NCBI GenBank assembly: GCA_030620115.1
Contig: JAUXFG010000002.1
Span: 1 to 64,000, forward strand
Reading direction: 5' to 3'
Origin: Candidatus Fermentibacterota bacterium
GTDB lineage: Bacteria; JAFGKV01
DNA length: 64,000 nucleotides
Every line of letters begins with the position of its first letter. Within the stretch, counting starts at the first letter, position 1. The translations under genes and the position numbers were made by a program. Of the stretch, positions 34,564 through 44,277 are shown piece after piece. The notes below the pieces were generated by a model. It did not search any database. It saw nothing but the letters and a program-made list of their open reading frames with translations, and had not been told where the DNA came from.

Positions 34564-37500
34564 GCATCGCGAACGGATCGGTTCGTCGACCCATCCTGAC
34601 GAGCATTGTTTTCGTGGCAGTGGTCACCTTCGGTGTAGTCTCATTCACCCGCCTGTCTATCGATCTCATGCCGGAGTTCACGTATCCCACCATCTCCGTG
34701 GTGACCAACTATGGAAACGTGGGGCCAGAAGAGATCGAGGAATCGATCACGATCCCCCTCGAAGAGGCGCTCGCGGCGGTACAGGGTGTCGAGGAGATCA
34801 CCTCCACCTCAACCGAGGGCAGGAGCCAGGTTCGCGTCGCCTTGGCGTGGGGGACAGACCTCGACGTCGTAGCCAATGACATCCGCGATCGTATCGACCG
34901 AGTATTGGGAAAGCTGCCGGAAGACATCTCACGCCCCATGATCCGCAAGTTCGATCTTTCGGCATTCCCGGTCATGTTGCTCAGCGTCTCCAGCGATCTG
35001 AATCCACTCGATCTTCGACGAATCGTGGAAGATCAGGTGAAGTACCGGCTCGAACGAGTACCCGGTGTGGCGGCAGTAGATATTCGCGGCGGCCTCAATC
35101 GGGAAATCCATGTCGATCTGCACGCCGACCAGTTGAAGGCGCTTAGCCTCTCCACCGATGCCATCCTGTCGGTCTTGCGGAATGAGAATCGCAACGTGCC
35201 GGCGGGTCTCTACGAGAAGGGCAACGTAGAGATGCTGGTGCGTACCTTGGGGGAGTTCACCAACCTTGACGAGATCCGCAACACGGTCATCACGACCCGG
35301 GGAGGCGCTCCCATACGCGTCGGGGATGTCGCACAGGTCGAAGATTCCTGGGAAGAGGTTCGCCAACTGGTCCGCATCGATGGGAAGCCGGGGCTCCGCA
35401 TCTCCATCAACAAACAATCGGGCGCCAACACGGTGAAGGTGGCGGAAGGTGTTCGCGCGGAGATGCGCAACATCAATCGTGACATCCCGCAGATTCGGCT
35501 GCTTCCGCTGCTCGACACCTCGGTCTACATCAGCCGATCCATCAACAACGTGGGGAATGCCATCCTTCTGGGCGGCGCCCTGGCACTCCTCGCTCTCTTC
35601 CTCTTCCTTCGCAACATCACGAGTACGTTGATCATCGCCACCGCCATTCCAATCTCCATCGTTGCAGCCTTCGGCCTCATGTATTTCGGCGGGTTCACGT
35701 TGAATATCATCACCTTCGGGGGATTGGCCCTGGGCATCGGCATGCTTGTGGACAGCGCGATCGTGGTGCTGGAGAACATCTACCGGCATCGAGAAGAAGG
35801 AATGCCCCGAATGCAAAGCGCCGTCACGGGCACCGACGAGGTCTGGTCGGCCATTCTGGCGAGTACCTTGACAACGTTGGTGGTATTCTTCCCGGTGGTG
35901 TTCATCAGAGGGATGTCGGGAATCATGTTCCAGCAGATGGCGTATGTCGTGAGCTTTTCGCTGCTCTGCGCGCTCATCGTGGCTCTCACGCTCGTGCCGG
36001 TGCTCGCCTCGCGCTTTTTGCGCGTCCAGTCATCAGAGGCCCACGAGAATGGGAGCCGCCTCCACCGCATCTACTCCCAAAGCGAGGAGACGTTCCGGCG
36101 GGTGGAACGGCGGTATGCCCGCCTGCTCGGCTGGGCCCTGACGCATAGACGGACGGTCGTGATCCTGGCCTTCTCTCTGTTTGTGGCGTCACTGATCGTA
36201 ATCCGCTTCATCGGAGTGGAACTGATGCCCACCACCGATGAGGGGGAAGTACGGATCACTGTCGAGACCGCGGTGGGAAGCCGGCTCGGTATCATTGATC
36301 AGGCCACGCGTGCCGTGGAGGAGATTGTCCGCGCCGAGGTCCCCGAAGCGACGTCGATTCTTGCGAGCATCGGTGGCGGAGGCTTTCGCTCATCAGGCGG
36401 GCATATGTCGGAGGTTCGTGTCAGTCTCGTCCCGAGGAATGCGCGTCGGCGCAGCAGCGAACAGACCGCCAACGACCTGCGCAGGTCCCTCGCCGAGTTG
36501 CCCGGCGTGACGGCCCGAACCCGTGCCGGCGGAGGCATTTTCCTCATGCGCATGGGCAGGTCGTCATCGCAGAGTATCGCGATCGAGATCCGTGGCTACG
36601 ATCTCGAAACCGCTCATCTGCTCGCAAGCCGTGTCGATCAACTGGTGCAGAGAGTCCCCGGTATTACCGACACGAAGATCAGCCGGGAAGAGGGGAGCCC
36701 GGAACAGATCTTCCGTATCGACCGTCAGAGAGCTGCCGACCTGGGCGTAGGCGTGTCAGGCATTGGCGAGGCGTTAAAAACCGCTATTGGCGGTACGCAG
36801 GCCTCGTTTTATCGCGAAGGCGGGAAACAGTACCGCATTCTGGCGCGTTTGAGCGAGAGGGATCGCGGAGATCTGAACGAGCTCCTCGACTTGACGGTCA
36901 TCAACAACAGGGGAGAACCGGTCGTGCTTCGCAACGTCGTAGAGACCGTTCAGCGGGAGGGGCCGGTTCGCATCGAGCGCAAAGATCAGGAACGGATCAT
37001 CACCGTGGAAGCCAACTTCACGGGCAGAGATATGGGGTCGGTGATCGGTGATATCCGTCGACAGCTCCAGACCGTTCCAGTGCCAAAGGATTTCGTCATC
37101 TTCTTCGGCGGTGACTATGAAGAGCAGCAGGAAGCGTTCAGGGAGCTTCTTCTTGGCCTCTTCTTGGCCATATTCCTGGTCTATTTGGTCATGGCAGGCC
37201 AGTTCGAATCGTTCCGCGATCCCTTGGTCGTCCTCTTCGCCGTTCCAATGGGGCTCGTCGGCGTCGTGCTGACGATGCTGCTGACCGGCACCATCTTCAG
37301 CATACAGGCGTTCATCGGCTGTATCATCCTGACCGGCATCGTGGTCAACAACGCCATCCTCATAGTTCATCATACGAATCAGCTTCGACGAAGCGAACGG
37401 CTGCCTCTCTTCGAAGCTATCCGCCTCTCGGGAAGCCATCGCCTTCGTCCCATCCTGATGACGACCTCGACCACGACACTCGGGTTGCTTCCCCTCTCCC

Positions 37501-37658
37501 TAGGGCTGGGCGAAGGCGGCGAAGCGCAGGCCCCCCTGGCGCGGGTCGTGATCGGCGGATTGCTCAGCGCAAGCTTGATCACCCTGGTGCTCATCCCGGT
37601 CATCTACTCGGTATTCGAGCAGCGACGCCGCCAAAGAGGCGAGGAAGCTGCGCCATGA
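34560..37658 (+). CDS. RND-family efflux transporter permease (AcrB/HAE1-like)
   Basis: 1032 residues. N-terminal SIANGSVRRPILTSIVFVAVVTFGVVSF and the PTISVVTNYGNVGPEEIEESIT porter-domain signature. TM4 proton-relay region is GIGMLVDSAIVVLENIYRHREEG. The second half has DFVIFFGGDYEEQQEAF and LTGIVVNNAILIVHHTNQLR. It is a proton-driven inner-membrane pump working as a trimer with the adaptor upstream and the TolC protein downstream; the HAE1 clade exports hydrophobic drugs or lipids. Starts within the adaptor stop (ATGA). The operon is visibly richer in GC than, for example, the 24-29 kb genes. Confidence 0.95.
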   Translation: MSIANGSVRRPILTSIVFVAVVTFGVVSFTRLSIDLMPEFTYPTISVVTNYGNVGPEEIEESITIPLEEALAAVQGVEEITSTSTEGRSQVRVALAWGTDLDVVANDIRDRIDRVLGKLPEDISRPMIRKFDLSAFPVMLLSVSSDLNPLDLRRIVEDQVKYRLERVPGVAAVDIRGGLNREIHVDLHADQLKALSLSTDAILSVLRNENRNVPAGLYEKGNVEMLVRTLGEFTNLDEIRNTVITTRGGAPIRVGDVAQVEDSWEEVRQLVRIDGKPGLRISINKQSGANTVKVAEGVRAEMRNINRDIPQIRLLPLLDTSVYISRSINNVGNAILLGGALALLALFLFLRNITSTLIIATAIPISIVAAFGLMYFGGFTLNIITFGGLALGIGMLVDSAIVVLENIYRHREEGMPRMQSAVTGTDEVWSAILASTLTTLVVFFPVVFIRGMSGIMFQQMAYVVSFSLLCALIVALTLVPVLASRFLRVQSSEAHENGSRLHRIYSQSEETFRRVERRYARLLGWALTHRRTVVILAFSLFVASLIVIRFIGVELMPTTDEGEVRITVETAVGSRLGIIDQATRAVEEIVRAEVPEATSILASIGGGGFRSSGGHMSEVRVSLVPRNARRRSSEQTANDLRRSLAELPGVTARTRAGGGIFLMRMGRSSSQSIAIEIRGYDLETAHLLASRVDQLVQRVPGITDTKISREEGSPEQIFRIDRQRAADLGVGVSGIGEALKTAIGGTQASFYREGGKQYRILARLSERDRGDLNELLDLTVINNRGEPVVLRNVVETVQREGPVRIERKDQERIITVEANFTGRDMGSVIGDIRRQLQTVPVPKDFVIFFGGDYEEQQEAFRELLLGLFLAIFLVYLVMAGQFESFRDPLVVLFAVPMGLVGVVLTMLLTGTIFSIQAFIGCIILTGIVVNNAILIVHHTNQLRRSERLPLFEAIRLSGSHRLRPILMTTSTTTLGLLPLSLGLGEGGEAQAPLARVVIGGLLSASLITLVLIPVIYSVFEQRRRQRGEEAAP

Positions 37659-39214
37659 TTCGTCATGCCAAAACGCGGCGAAGGAAATCTTGCTGCCGAA
37701 CCGTACGGATGCTCCGGGAGGCCTTGTCCTATCTGGCATTTCTCCCTCTCGCGCTTCACGCCTCGGGCATCACGCTCTGCGTTTTGCCCATTCACACGAC
37801 TGAGGTATCCGACACCCTCAGGATCGGGGTGCACGAAGCGGTGCTGCTTGCTCTCGAGAACAGCCCGACCGTGGCCATCCAACGCGCTGAGACCGCAATC
37901 ATGAAAACGTATGTTCGAGAGGAACACGCGGCATTCGATCCGGTGCTCAGCGTGACCGGGGAGAAGAGCGAGATCACCTCGCGGCGCCGTTTGGGTACGC
38001 AGCCGATGCCTCTTGAGCTGCGGGACGAGCGGTTCGACATGACGGCCGAGCTCACCGCAGACCTCCCGACCGGCGCCTCACTTTCCCTCACCGCGGGGAT
38101 GACCGGATCGGTCTCGAACCTTTACACGGATCAGTACACGGGCACCCTCGGGCTTACCGTTACCCAATCCCTCCTGGAGGGTTTCGGCTTCGTGCCGAAC
38201 TTGGCCCGTCTCCGCAAAGCCAGGATCGATGCGGAGATGTCCGACGCCGAGCTCAAGGAGGTCGGGCAGGATGTGGCCGCCTCTGTCGAGAAGCGCTACT
38301 GGGACCTCTATCTCACGCAGGAGGAGAAGGAAATCCAGGGGCGATCGCTGGCATTGGCCGAGCAGCAGCTCGCCGAATCACTGGAGAGAGTCAAGGTTGG
38401 CAAGTTGCCCGAACTGGAGCTGGCATCGGTCGAAGCGGAGGTCGCCGCGCGCCGGGGCGCACTGATCGACGCCCAGAGCCGCCAGCAACAGGCTCGCCTG
38501 CAACTCCTCTATTTGCTTTCGTTGGACACCGCCTCGTTGTGGTCTATCGTGCCGCTTCTCGCTGACCGGCCCTTCGTGCCTGCGGATACTCTCGATACCA
38601 TCGCGGTCCACGAGCGGTTGGGCTTGGACTATCGACCGGATCTCACCTTGGCGCGCCTGGAGCTCGCCAAGGATGAAATCGAGGTCAGCCGCACGAAAAA
38701 CGGCCTGCTCCCACGACTCGATGTGTTCATCAGCCTGGGGAAGACGAGCTACGCGGAATCCTTTCAAGACGCCTATCCCGATCCGACCAGCCCCCACAAC
38801 CAGGCCACGGCTGGGCTCTCGTTCGAGTTTCCCGTGCCGAATCGGAAAGCATCCGCCAGGCTCTCCCGGGCCTCTCTCTCCCGCGAGCAGCAGGAACTGG
38901 CAGTCAGGAACATGGAACGGCTCGTGCAATTGGACATCCGCTCGACCTACGTAGAAGTCCTCCGCGCACGCCAGCAGATCGAGGCCACTCGCCTCACGAG
39001 GGTTCTACAGGAGAAGAAGCTGGCCGCGGAGCAGGAGAAGTTTCGCGTCGGCAAGTCCACCAATCTGCTGGTGCTTCAAGCGCAGCGCGATCTCGTCGCC
39101 AGTCATCTCGACGAGGCTCGAGCGATGGCGGCATATCTTGAAGCGCTCATCGATCTGTATGTCGCCGAGGGAACACTCCTCGAACGCCGCGGCATAACTC
39201 TGGCAAGGGGCTGA
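37655..39214 (+). CDS. TolC-family outer membrane efflux protein
   Basis: 519 residues, start overlapping the permease stop (ATGA). After a basic N-terminus, ALSYLAFLPLALHASGITLC forms the export signal. The TolC fold shows as two homologous halves with long amphipathic helices: LRIGVHEAVLLALENSPTVAIQRAE and QDVAASVEKRYWDLYLTQEEKEIQ in the first half, RLGLDYRPDLTLARLELAKDEIEVSRTKNGLLPRLDVFIS in the second. The C-terminal ANLLVLQAQRDL-like motif is TNLLVLQAQRDLVASHL. It forms the trimeric exit duct of the tripartite pump. Confidence 0.92.
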   Translation: MIRHAKTRRRKSCCRTVRMLREALSYLAFLPLALHASGITLCVLPIHTTEVSDTLRIGVHEAVLLALENSPTVAIQRAETAIMKTYVREEHAAFDPVLSVTGEKSEITSRRRLGTQPMPLELRDERFDMTAELTADLPTGASLSLTAGMTGSVSNLYTDQYTGTLGLTVTQSLLEGFGFVPNLARLRKARIDAEMSDAELKEVGQDVAASVEKRYWDLYLTQEEKEIQGRSLALAEQQLAESLERVKVGKLPELELASVEAEVAARRGALIDAQSRQQQARLQLLYLLSLDTASLWSIVPLLADRPFVPADTLDTIAVHERLGLDYRPDLTLARLELAKDEIEVSRTKNGLLPRLDVFISLGKTSYAESFQDAYPDPTSPHNQATAGLSFEFPVPNRKASARLSRASLSREQQELAVRNMERLVQLDIRSTYVEVLRARQQIEATRLTRVLQEKKLAAEQEKFRVGKSTNLLVLQAQRDLVASHLDEARAMAAYLEALIDLYVAEGTLLERRGITLARG

Positions 39215-39231
39215 GTTTCCCCGTCAATCGC

Positions 39232-39280
39232 GGCAAATGGGGCAAATGGGGGACGTTGCTGAAATTAGGACTTTCTTGGG
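39232..39280 (+). repeat. Solo left end of the GGGGGACGTTGCTG RAYT element
   Basis: GGCAAATGG (39232-39240) then GGCAAATGGGGGACGTTGCT and GAAATTAGGACTTTCTTGGG. Identical in layout to the left end of the element at 45391-45681, but followed by unrelated sequence with no right end nearby. It begins 17 bases after the tolC-type gene stop. Confidence 0.75.
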
Positions 39281-39438
39281 GGCGGGTTGCATGTTAGATC
39301 GGGTCCATGCCTAGATCATCACGGATAGACGCGCCCGGCGCCCTGCACTCCGCCGGCAGTCGGATCTTCGATATTGGCTCCTGGCGAAGTCCGATATATC
39401 TTGGCATCGATGGATTGGGGCTTGTCCAGGAATAACCT

Positions 39439-39530
39439 TGACTCGGACTTCTCACCAACTATCTGCTGGCAGCGTCGGATCTGGCAGCGCCTGCTTTCCG
39501 CCAGCTGACGGACTTCGTCAGCCTCCTCGA
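39439..39530 (-). repeat. MITE-like repeat, copy 4 (truncated)
   Basis: CTCGGACTTCTCACCAACT followed by sequence matching the reverse complement of 54150-54256, including GCCTGCTTTCCGCCAGCTG. The distal terminal repeat is missing. Confidence 0.65.
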
Positions 39531-39586
39531 TCGGCCGGCTGGCTGCTGGGTCGGGCTGGGTCGGGGTCAACGGGCTCGGTCGCGGT

Positions 39587-39698
39587 CAGATCTTTAATGT
39601 TTAATATTCGAGATCCTCGGCTTCTCCTCTCATCTTTAATTGTTTCTATTGGCTGGTGATGTGCCCCGATATGTCTTGCCATCGATGGCTTTGTTACC
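39587..39698 (+). repeat. Long dispersed repeat, copy 2
   Basis: Matches 30583-30694 in the same orientation (TCAGATCTTTAATGTTTAAT, CGAGATCCTCGG, ATGTCTTGCCATCGATGGCT). With copy 1 it brackets about 9 kb carrying the MATE and RND efflux genes. Confidence 0.75.
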
Positions 39699-39801
39699 GG
39701 TGTATTGATGCACTGATGCCCAGAGCACATCAGAGATCATTGCCAAAGAGGCATAGATCTAATCACAAGTTGACTCGATATCTTCGCCTTCTACCATCCG
39801 T

Positions 39802-39894
39802 GAAGTCCTATCTGATGAAGATCGCGTATCCCCCGAACATCAGGATCGTTGCCCGCTAAATCTCTAGTAAATCCATGGATTTACTAGAGATTTA
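39802..39894 (+). repeat. Repeat ending in a 38-bp perfect palindrome, copy 1
   Basis: About 55 bases (GAAGTCCTATCTGATGAAGA onwards, including CCCCCGAACATCA) precede a perfect inverted repeat at 39857-39894, whose half is TAAATCTCTAGTAAATCC and whose centre is CCATGG. The whole unit recurs at 48278-48369 with the palindrome unchanged. In RNA it would be an 18-19 bp stem. Confidence 0.85.
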
Positions 39895-39978
39895 TCCCAG
39901 CACCGAAACGGACCGGGGTCAGTATTCTGTATTGATGTCAAGTCGCCCGATTCTGGACATTATGCCGTGCGTGAGAAT

Positions 39979-40784
39979 TTAGGGGACGTTGGTGCAGAAA
40001 GTGCTTGAGGCAGGAAAGACGAGGCTGATATTCGGAGCATTGTGGCAAGAGGACCACGTTGGGACTGCCCCGGAACACTCCACTCCACCGGTTGTCGGAT
40101 CTCCGACATGTAATGGCTCATAGCATCGACCGGCTGAAGATATTTCGGGCAAAGAAGGACTATGAAGATTTCCTTGATCGATTGGAGATCATAGTCGAAG
40201 ACGACAAGCTTCGTGTGTATGCGTGGGCTCTTATTCCGAATCACACACATCTCCTAGTTCGCAGTGGTCCGAAGCCCTTGTCTGCAGCCATGCGCAAATT
40301 GATGACCGGGTATGCGGTATCGTACAATCTGCGGCGCAAACGTCACGGGCATGTATATGGTCGGAGGTATTGGGACTCCGACGTCGGAAGGAGCGGATGG
40401 CATCGGACAGCCGCATCTTGGGGAGCGGGGAGTTTGTAGAAGCGATGCTGCGTGATGTTGAGGAACGACAAGCCGACAGCCTGAGGTTGCGACGCGCTGG
40501 AATCGGCCTCCACGAGATAGTGGAGGCGGTAGCGAGGCATCGTGGATTAGAGGAAGAAGAGGTCATTTCCGGAGGACGACGGGTCATAACTGAAGCGCGC
40601 AACGACATATGTCAGTTGGCAGTGAAGCGACTCGGGTACAGCGGAGCGGAAGTTGCCCGTCATCTTGGCGTGACGACATCGTGTGTCAATAGACACGTGG
40701 CAACGGGTGAGATGAGTTTCGTAGCCCAATCGATTATAGATTCATGGTCATCATAATGCACTTTCTGTAACAACGTCCCCTGAA
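39979..40784 (+). mobile_element. RAYT element with terminal inverted repeats
   Basis: Left end TTAGGGGACGTTGGTGCAGA plus AAGTGC (39979-40004), right end GCACTTTCTGTAACAACGTC plus CCC (40758-40780), complementary apart from a few mismatches. Between them lies one defective RAYT gene. REP-associated transposases are domesticated relatives of IS200/IS605 HUH transposases that act on flanking palindromes. Confidence 0.7.
40059..40756 (+). pseudogene. REP-associated tyrosine transposase (Y1_Tnp/RAYT), internally deleted
   Basis: The N-terminal part (frame from 40059) has the Y1 transposase core: RHVMAHSIDRLKIFRAKKDY, the HUH metal site in ALIPNHTHLLVRSG, and the helix with the candidate nucleophile tyrosine (KLMTGYAVSYNLRRKRHGHV). 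At about 40368-40385 the reading jumps to another frame, continuing RRRKERMASDSRILGSGEFV and the C-terminal HTH RLGYSGAEVARHLGVTTSCV, ending at 40756. The segment normally between (the YKS...ELVRYIHLNPLRA region, roughly 100 residues) is absent. It cannot make a complete enzyme. Confidence 0.8.
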
Positions 40785-41058
40785 GTCAAATGGCTGGCGA
40801 TATGGGGTGGGTACTGTCGGCTGTCCTCTCCTTCCGCTGCCTGTAGGTGCGGGGTCGGATTGCCTTTCGGGGCCGGCGGCACGACCCATTCTGAAGGGGT
40901 TGTAGTTCTCGGAGTACTAGCATAATTTGGTAGGCTTCTGTTCGCAGCGGCCGGTTGGCTGTGGTACACTCAACGCGGTTGACCCGCCCTCCAGCCTTTG
41001 CAGAAAGATGCCCTGTCGTGGCTTAACGCTGCCACCACCTTTGCCGAGGAGGTCCCCC

Positions 41059-44000
41059 ATGCGCGCCGTCTTATTCGCTCTGGTTGTCGCGTTGCTCGTG
41101 AGCATCGCGGGCACTTCCATCGCCCAGCCCTCGTTGACCTTGGTACCTCCGGATCCGCAGGCCGACAGTTATTTCGGCCGCCGCCTTTGTACCCTCGGCT
41201 ACTTCGGCGGTGATCCTTCCGGTGATGGGGTGGTTGATCTGATCGTGACCGCCGAAAATCAGACCGCCGGTGCAGATGCGTCAGGGGCCGTCTTCCTGTT
41301 CGACGGCGCCACCGGAGCGCCCCTGTGTGCCTTTCGCTCGGATAACGCCGAGACGTGGGGAAACTTCGGGCACTCGGTCGGGGAAGTTCCGGATGCCAAC
41401 GGCGACGGATACGACGATTTCATCGTCGGTGCCTGGCGGGAAGACCATTCCGGAATCACCAACGCCGGCAGGGTCTACGTCTTCGATGGGGATGTCGATG
41501 CGCCCGTCTACACCCTGGTATCTCCCAACCCCGAAAGCGATGGGCGGTTTGCCTGGTCAGCGGGCTTCGCAGGCGACGTGAACAATGACGGCGACCCCGA
41601 CATCGTGGTGGGGGCCTACATCGAGGACGGTGGGGCCTCAAATTCCGGTCGCGCCTATGTCTTCGATGCCCAGACAGGCACGCTGCTGTGGACGTTGGTC
41701 TCGCCGAATCCCGAGGACACCGGCAGATTCGGCGATTCTGTCGCGGGCGCCGGCGATATCGATGACGATGGGTTCGATGATGTGATCATCGGAGCCAATT
41801 CCGAAGACGGCGGCACGTTCGAGGCAGGCCGCGCCTATGTGTTCGGTGGGCAGACCGGTTCCCTGATCCATACCCTCGTCTCTCCCAATCCTTCCATCAA
41901 CGGCCTCTTCGGTGTGGCAGTGTCTGGCGTGGGCGACGTCGACAATGACGGTTACGACGACGTGATCGTAGGAACGCAAGAAGCCCCCGGTGGGCTCTTG
42001 GGGGCAGGCAGGGCCTATGTGTTCAGCGGGCAGACCGGCTCGCTTCTCCACACCCTGGTCTCGCCCAATCCCGTGGAGTGGGGGTTCTTCGGTTCCGGTG
42101 TCATTGGGACCGGCGACATGAACAGTGATGGTCGGCCTGACATGGTCATCTCCGCCTCAACGGAGGACGGCGGCGCCACCGATGCCGGCAGGGTCTACGT
42201 GTTCAGCGGGATCGATGGCTCTCTCCTCAGGACCTTTGTCTCTCCCAATCCCGAAGTGGACGGCACCTTCGGTGCTTCCATCGCATCCGTACCCGATGTG
42301 AACAGCGACGGCTGCCCTGACCTGATGGTCGGTGCCTCCTACGAGGACGGCGGCGATAGCGACACCGGCAGGGCCTACTTGCTCAGCGGCAGCGACGGGG
42401 CACTGCTGTCCACCTTCGTATCGCCCAATCCGGAGAGTGGCGGAGACTTCGGCACCTCGGTATCCTCCATCGGAGATCTGAATGGCGATGGGTTTGCTGA
42501 TGCTTTGGTCGGCGCCCGTCTAGAGGACGGCGGCGCGGCCAATGCGGGGAGGGCCTACGTGTTCAGCGGCGCCGACGGCGCTCTCATCCATCCCATCGGG
42601 TCGCCCACCCCCGAGGCGAACGGGTTCTTCGGGCATGCCGCGTTCTCCGTGGGCGATGCCACGGCGGATGGGCTGGATGACTTCGTGATCGGCACCTACT
42701 ACGAGGATGGCGGCGGGGTTCTGGACGCCGGCAGGGTCTACTTCTTCGACGGCGATCTGGACGCCCCGCGGCTCACCTTGATCTCGCCCAATGCCCAGAC
42801 CAACAGCCGTTTCGGCTGCGCGGCAGCCGGCGCGGGCGATGTCGACAATGACGGCGATCCCGATATTGTCGTCGGCGCCTACGGCGAGACGGTCGGCGGT
42901 TCCACCGCTGCTGGACGGGTCTATCTCTTCGATGCGGGCACCGGCGCCTTGGTGCGGACGTTGGTCTCGCCGAACCCCGAATATGCCGGTCGGTTCGGAT
43001 GGTCGGTCGCCGGGACCGGCGATGTCGACGACGACGGCTACGACGACGTGGTCATCGGCGCAGATAGCGAGGACGGCGGTGCCGGCGGGGCCGGCAGAGC
43101 GTATGTGTTCAGCGGGCAGACCGGCGGCGTGCTCTACACCCTGGTTTCTCCGAACCCGGTTGGCAGCGGCGGGTTCGGCTCGCACGTGTCGGGAGCGGGC
43201 GACGTCGACGATGACGGATACGCCGACGTGATCGTCGGAGCCTCGGAGCCCCCCGGAGGGCTCTCAGGGGCCGGCAGAGCCTATGTGTTCAGCGGGCAGA
43301 CCGGGAGCATCCTCTACACCCTGGTCTCGCCGAACCCGGAGGAGTGGGGCTCCTTCGGAGCTTCGGCCGCCTGCGTAGGCGACATCGACAATGACGGCTA
43401 CGATGACGTGGTCGTGGGAGCGGGCGGAGAGAGCGGAGGAGAATCGGCGTCGGGGCGAGTCTACGTGTTCTCCGGTTCCACGGGGAATCTCCTGGCAACC
43501 CTTGTCTCGCCTGCCCCCGAGGAGGGCGGCCATTTCGGTGCGGCGGTGGCGGGGATCGGCGATCGCGACGGCGACGGGTTTGACGACTTGATGATCGGGG
43601 CGCTCTACGAGGACGGAGGCGCCACGGATTCAGGACGAGCGTATGTCTACAGCGGCACGGTCGTACCGGTCGAACTGGCTCTGTTTGAGGCATTCCCGAC
43701 AACGGACAGGGCAGTATCGCTGCGATGGACCACCGCCAGCGAACAAGATAACCTTGGCTTCTTGATCTACCGGGCTGACGGAGAGCATGCACCGCGGCGT
43801 CTCATTACCTCGGACATAATACCGGGCGCAGGCACCTCCTCAGCCACGAACTCCTACGAGTATGTGGACCATGTGCCGGGCCCCGGAACCTATCTCTACT
43901 GGCTCGACCAGGTGGACATGGGCGGTGCGACCACGACCTATGGGCCCATCCGTGCAGTCGTGAAACCCGACGGCCTGGCCATCGATGGGCTTCGGCCGAA

Positions 44001-44238
44001 CCCGGCGATTCGAGACGTCCGTGTCACGCTCATGATCCCCGACGACGCGTCGACGCCTGCATGCCTGGCGCTGTACGACTTCGCAGGCCGGGAGGTCGTG
44101 ATCCTTCGGGATGATCTCGTCAGTGGTGTCCACGAGATCGAGTGCGCGATCCCGGATGACATCGCCGCGGGCGCCTACCGGATGATGGTCCGGACTGACA
44201 AGAGCGCGGCAGCACTGCCGTTGGTCATCGCCAGGTAG
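41059..44238 (+). CDS. Secreted FG-GAP (integrin-alpha-like) beta-propeller protein, 14 repeats
   Basis: 1059 residues from the ATG at 41059, which follows GGAGGT and opens a signal peptide (MRAVLFALVVALLVSIAGTSIA). Fourteen FG-GAP repeats of about 61-64 residues follow, each with FGxSV...GD, a DxDxDG calcium loop (DVDNDGYDD) and (V/I)IVGA...EDGG...GRAYVF. Repeats 2-5 resemble repeats 9-12 more than their neighbours (shared FDGDxDAP, APGG/PPGG, PVEWG/PEEWG), giving a seven-repeat higher-order period, as expected for two seven-bladed propellers. The end (LRPNPAIRDVRVTLMI...ALYDFAGREVVIL) is a FlgD-like/type-A sorting domain. Probably a calcium-binding surface or secreted adhesion protein. It lies beside a broken RAYT element and ends at a strong hairpin. 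Confidence 0.9.
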   Translation: MRAVLFALVVALLVSIAGTSIAQPSLTLVPPDPQADSYFGRRLCTLGYFGGDPSGDGVVDLIVTAENQTAGADASGAVFLFDGATGAPLCAFRSDNAETWGNFGHSVGEVPDANGDGYDDFIVGAWREDHSGITNAGRVYVFDGDVDAPVYTLVSPNPESDGRFAWSAGFAGDVNNDGDPDIVVGAYIEDGGASNSGRAYVFDAQTGTLLWTLVSPNPEDTGRFGDSVAGAGDIDDDGFDDVIIGANSEDGGTFEAGRAYVFGGQTGSLIHTLVSPNPSINGLFGVAVSGVGDVDNDGYDDVIVGTQEAPGGLLGAGRAYVFSGQTGSLLHTLVSPNPVEWGFFGSGVIGTGDMNSDGRPDMVISASTEDGGATDAGRVYVFSGIDGSLLRTFVSPNPEVDGTFGASIASVPDVNSDGCPDLMVGASYEDGGDSDTGRAYLLSGSDGALLSTFVSPNPESGGDFGTSVSSIGDLNGDGFADALVGARLEDGGAANAGRAYVFSGADGALIHPIGSPTPEANGFFGHAAFSVGDATADGLDDFVIGTYYEDGGGVLDAGRVYFFDGDLDAPRLTLISPNAQTNSRFGCAAAGAGDVDNDGDPDIVVGAYGETVGGSTAAGRVYLFDAGTGALVRTLVSPNPEYAGRFGWSVAGTGDVDDDGYDDVVIGADSEDGGAGGAGRAYVFSGQTGGVLYTLVSPNPVGSGGFGSHVSGAGDVDDDGYADVIVGASEPPGGLSGAGRAYVFSGQTGSILYTLVSPNPEEWGSFGASAACVGDIDNDGYDDVVVGAGGESGGESASGRVYVFSGSTGNLLATLVSPAPEEGGHFGAAVAGIGDRDGDGFDDLMIGALYEDGGATDSGRAYVYSGTVVPVELALFEAFPTTDRAVSLRWTTASEQDNLGFLIYRADGEHAPRRLITSDIIPGAGTSSATNSYEYVDHVPGPGTYLYWLDQVDMGGATTTYGPIRAVVKPDGLAIDGLRPNPAIRDVRVTLMIPDDASTPACLALYDFAGREVVILRDDLVSGVHEIECAIPDDIAAGAYRMMVRTDKSAAALPLVIAR

Positions 44239-44277
44239 CGGCATCGCGACCCAGATCAGCACGACCTCATCCTCGGC

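Noticed and set aside
35000-35816. Long minus-strand frame inside the RND permease gene
   Set aside because: The permease reading has all RND signatures; the antisense product is His/Asp-rich and typical of a shadow in GC-rich coding DNA.
39656-39859. 67-codon frame ending in the palindrome-bearing repeat
   Set aside because: It is composed of two different dispersed repeats and lacks a ribosome site; treated as repeat sequence.
41400-43650. Regular spacing of about 190 bp that could suggest a CRISPR or satellite array
   Set aside because: The period comes from tandem FG-GAP protein repeats inside one open frame; no short identical repeats with unique spacers exist.
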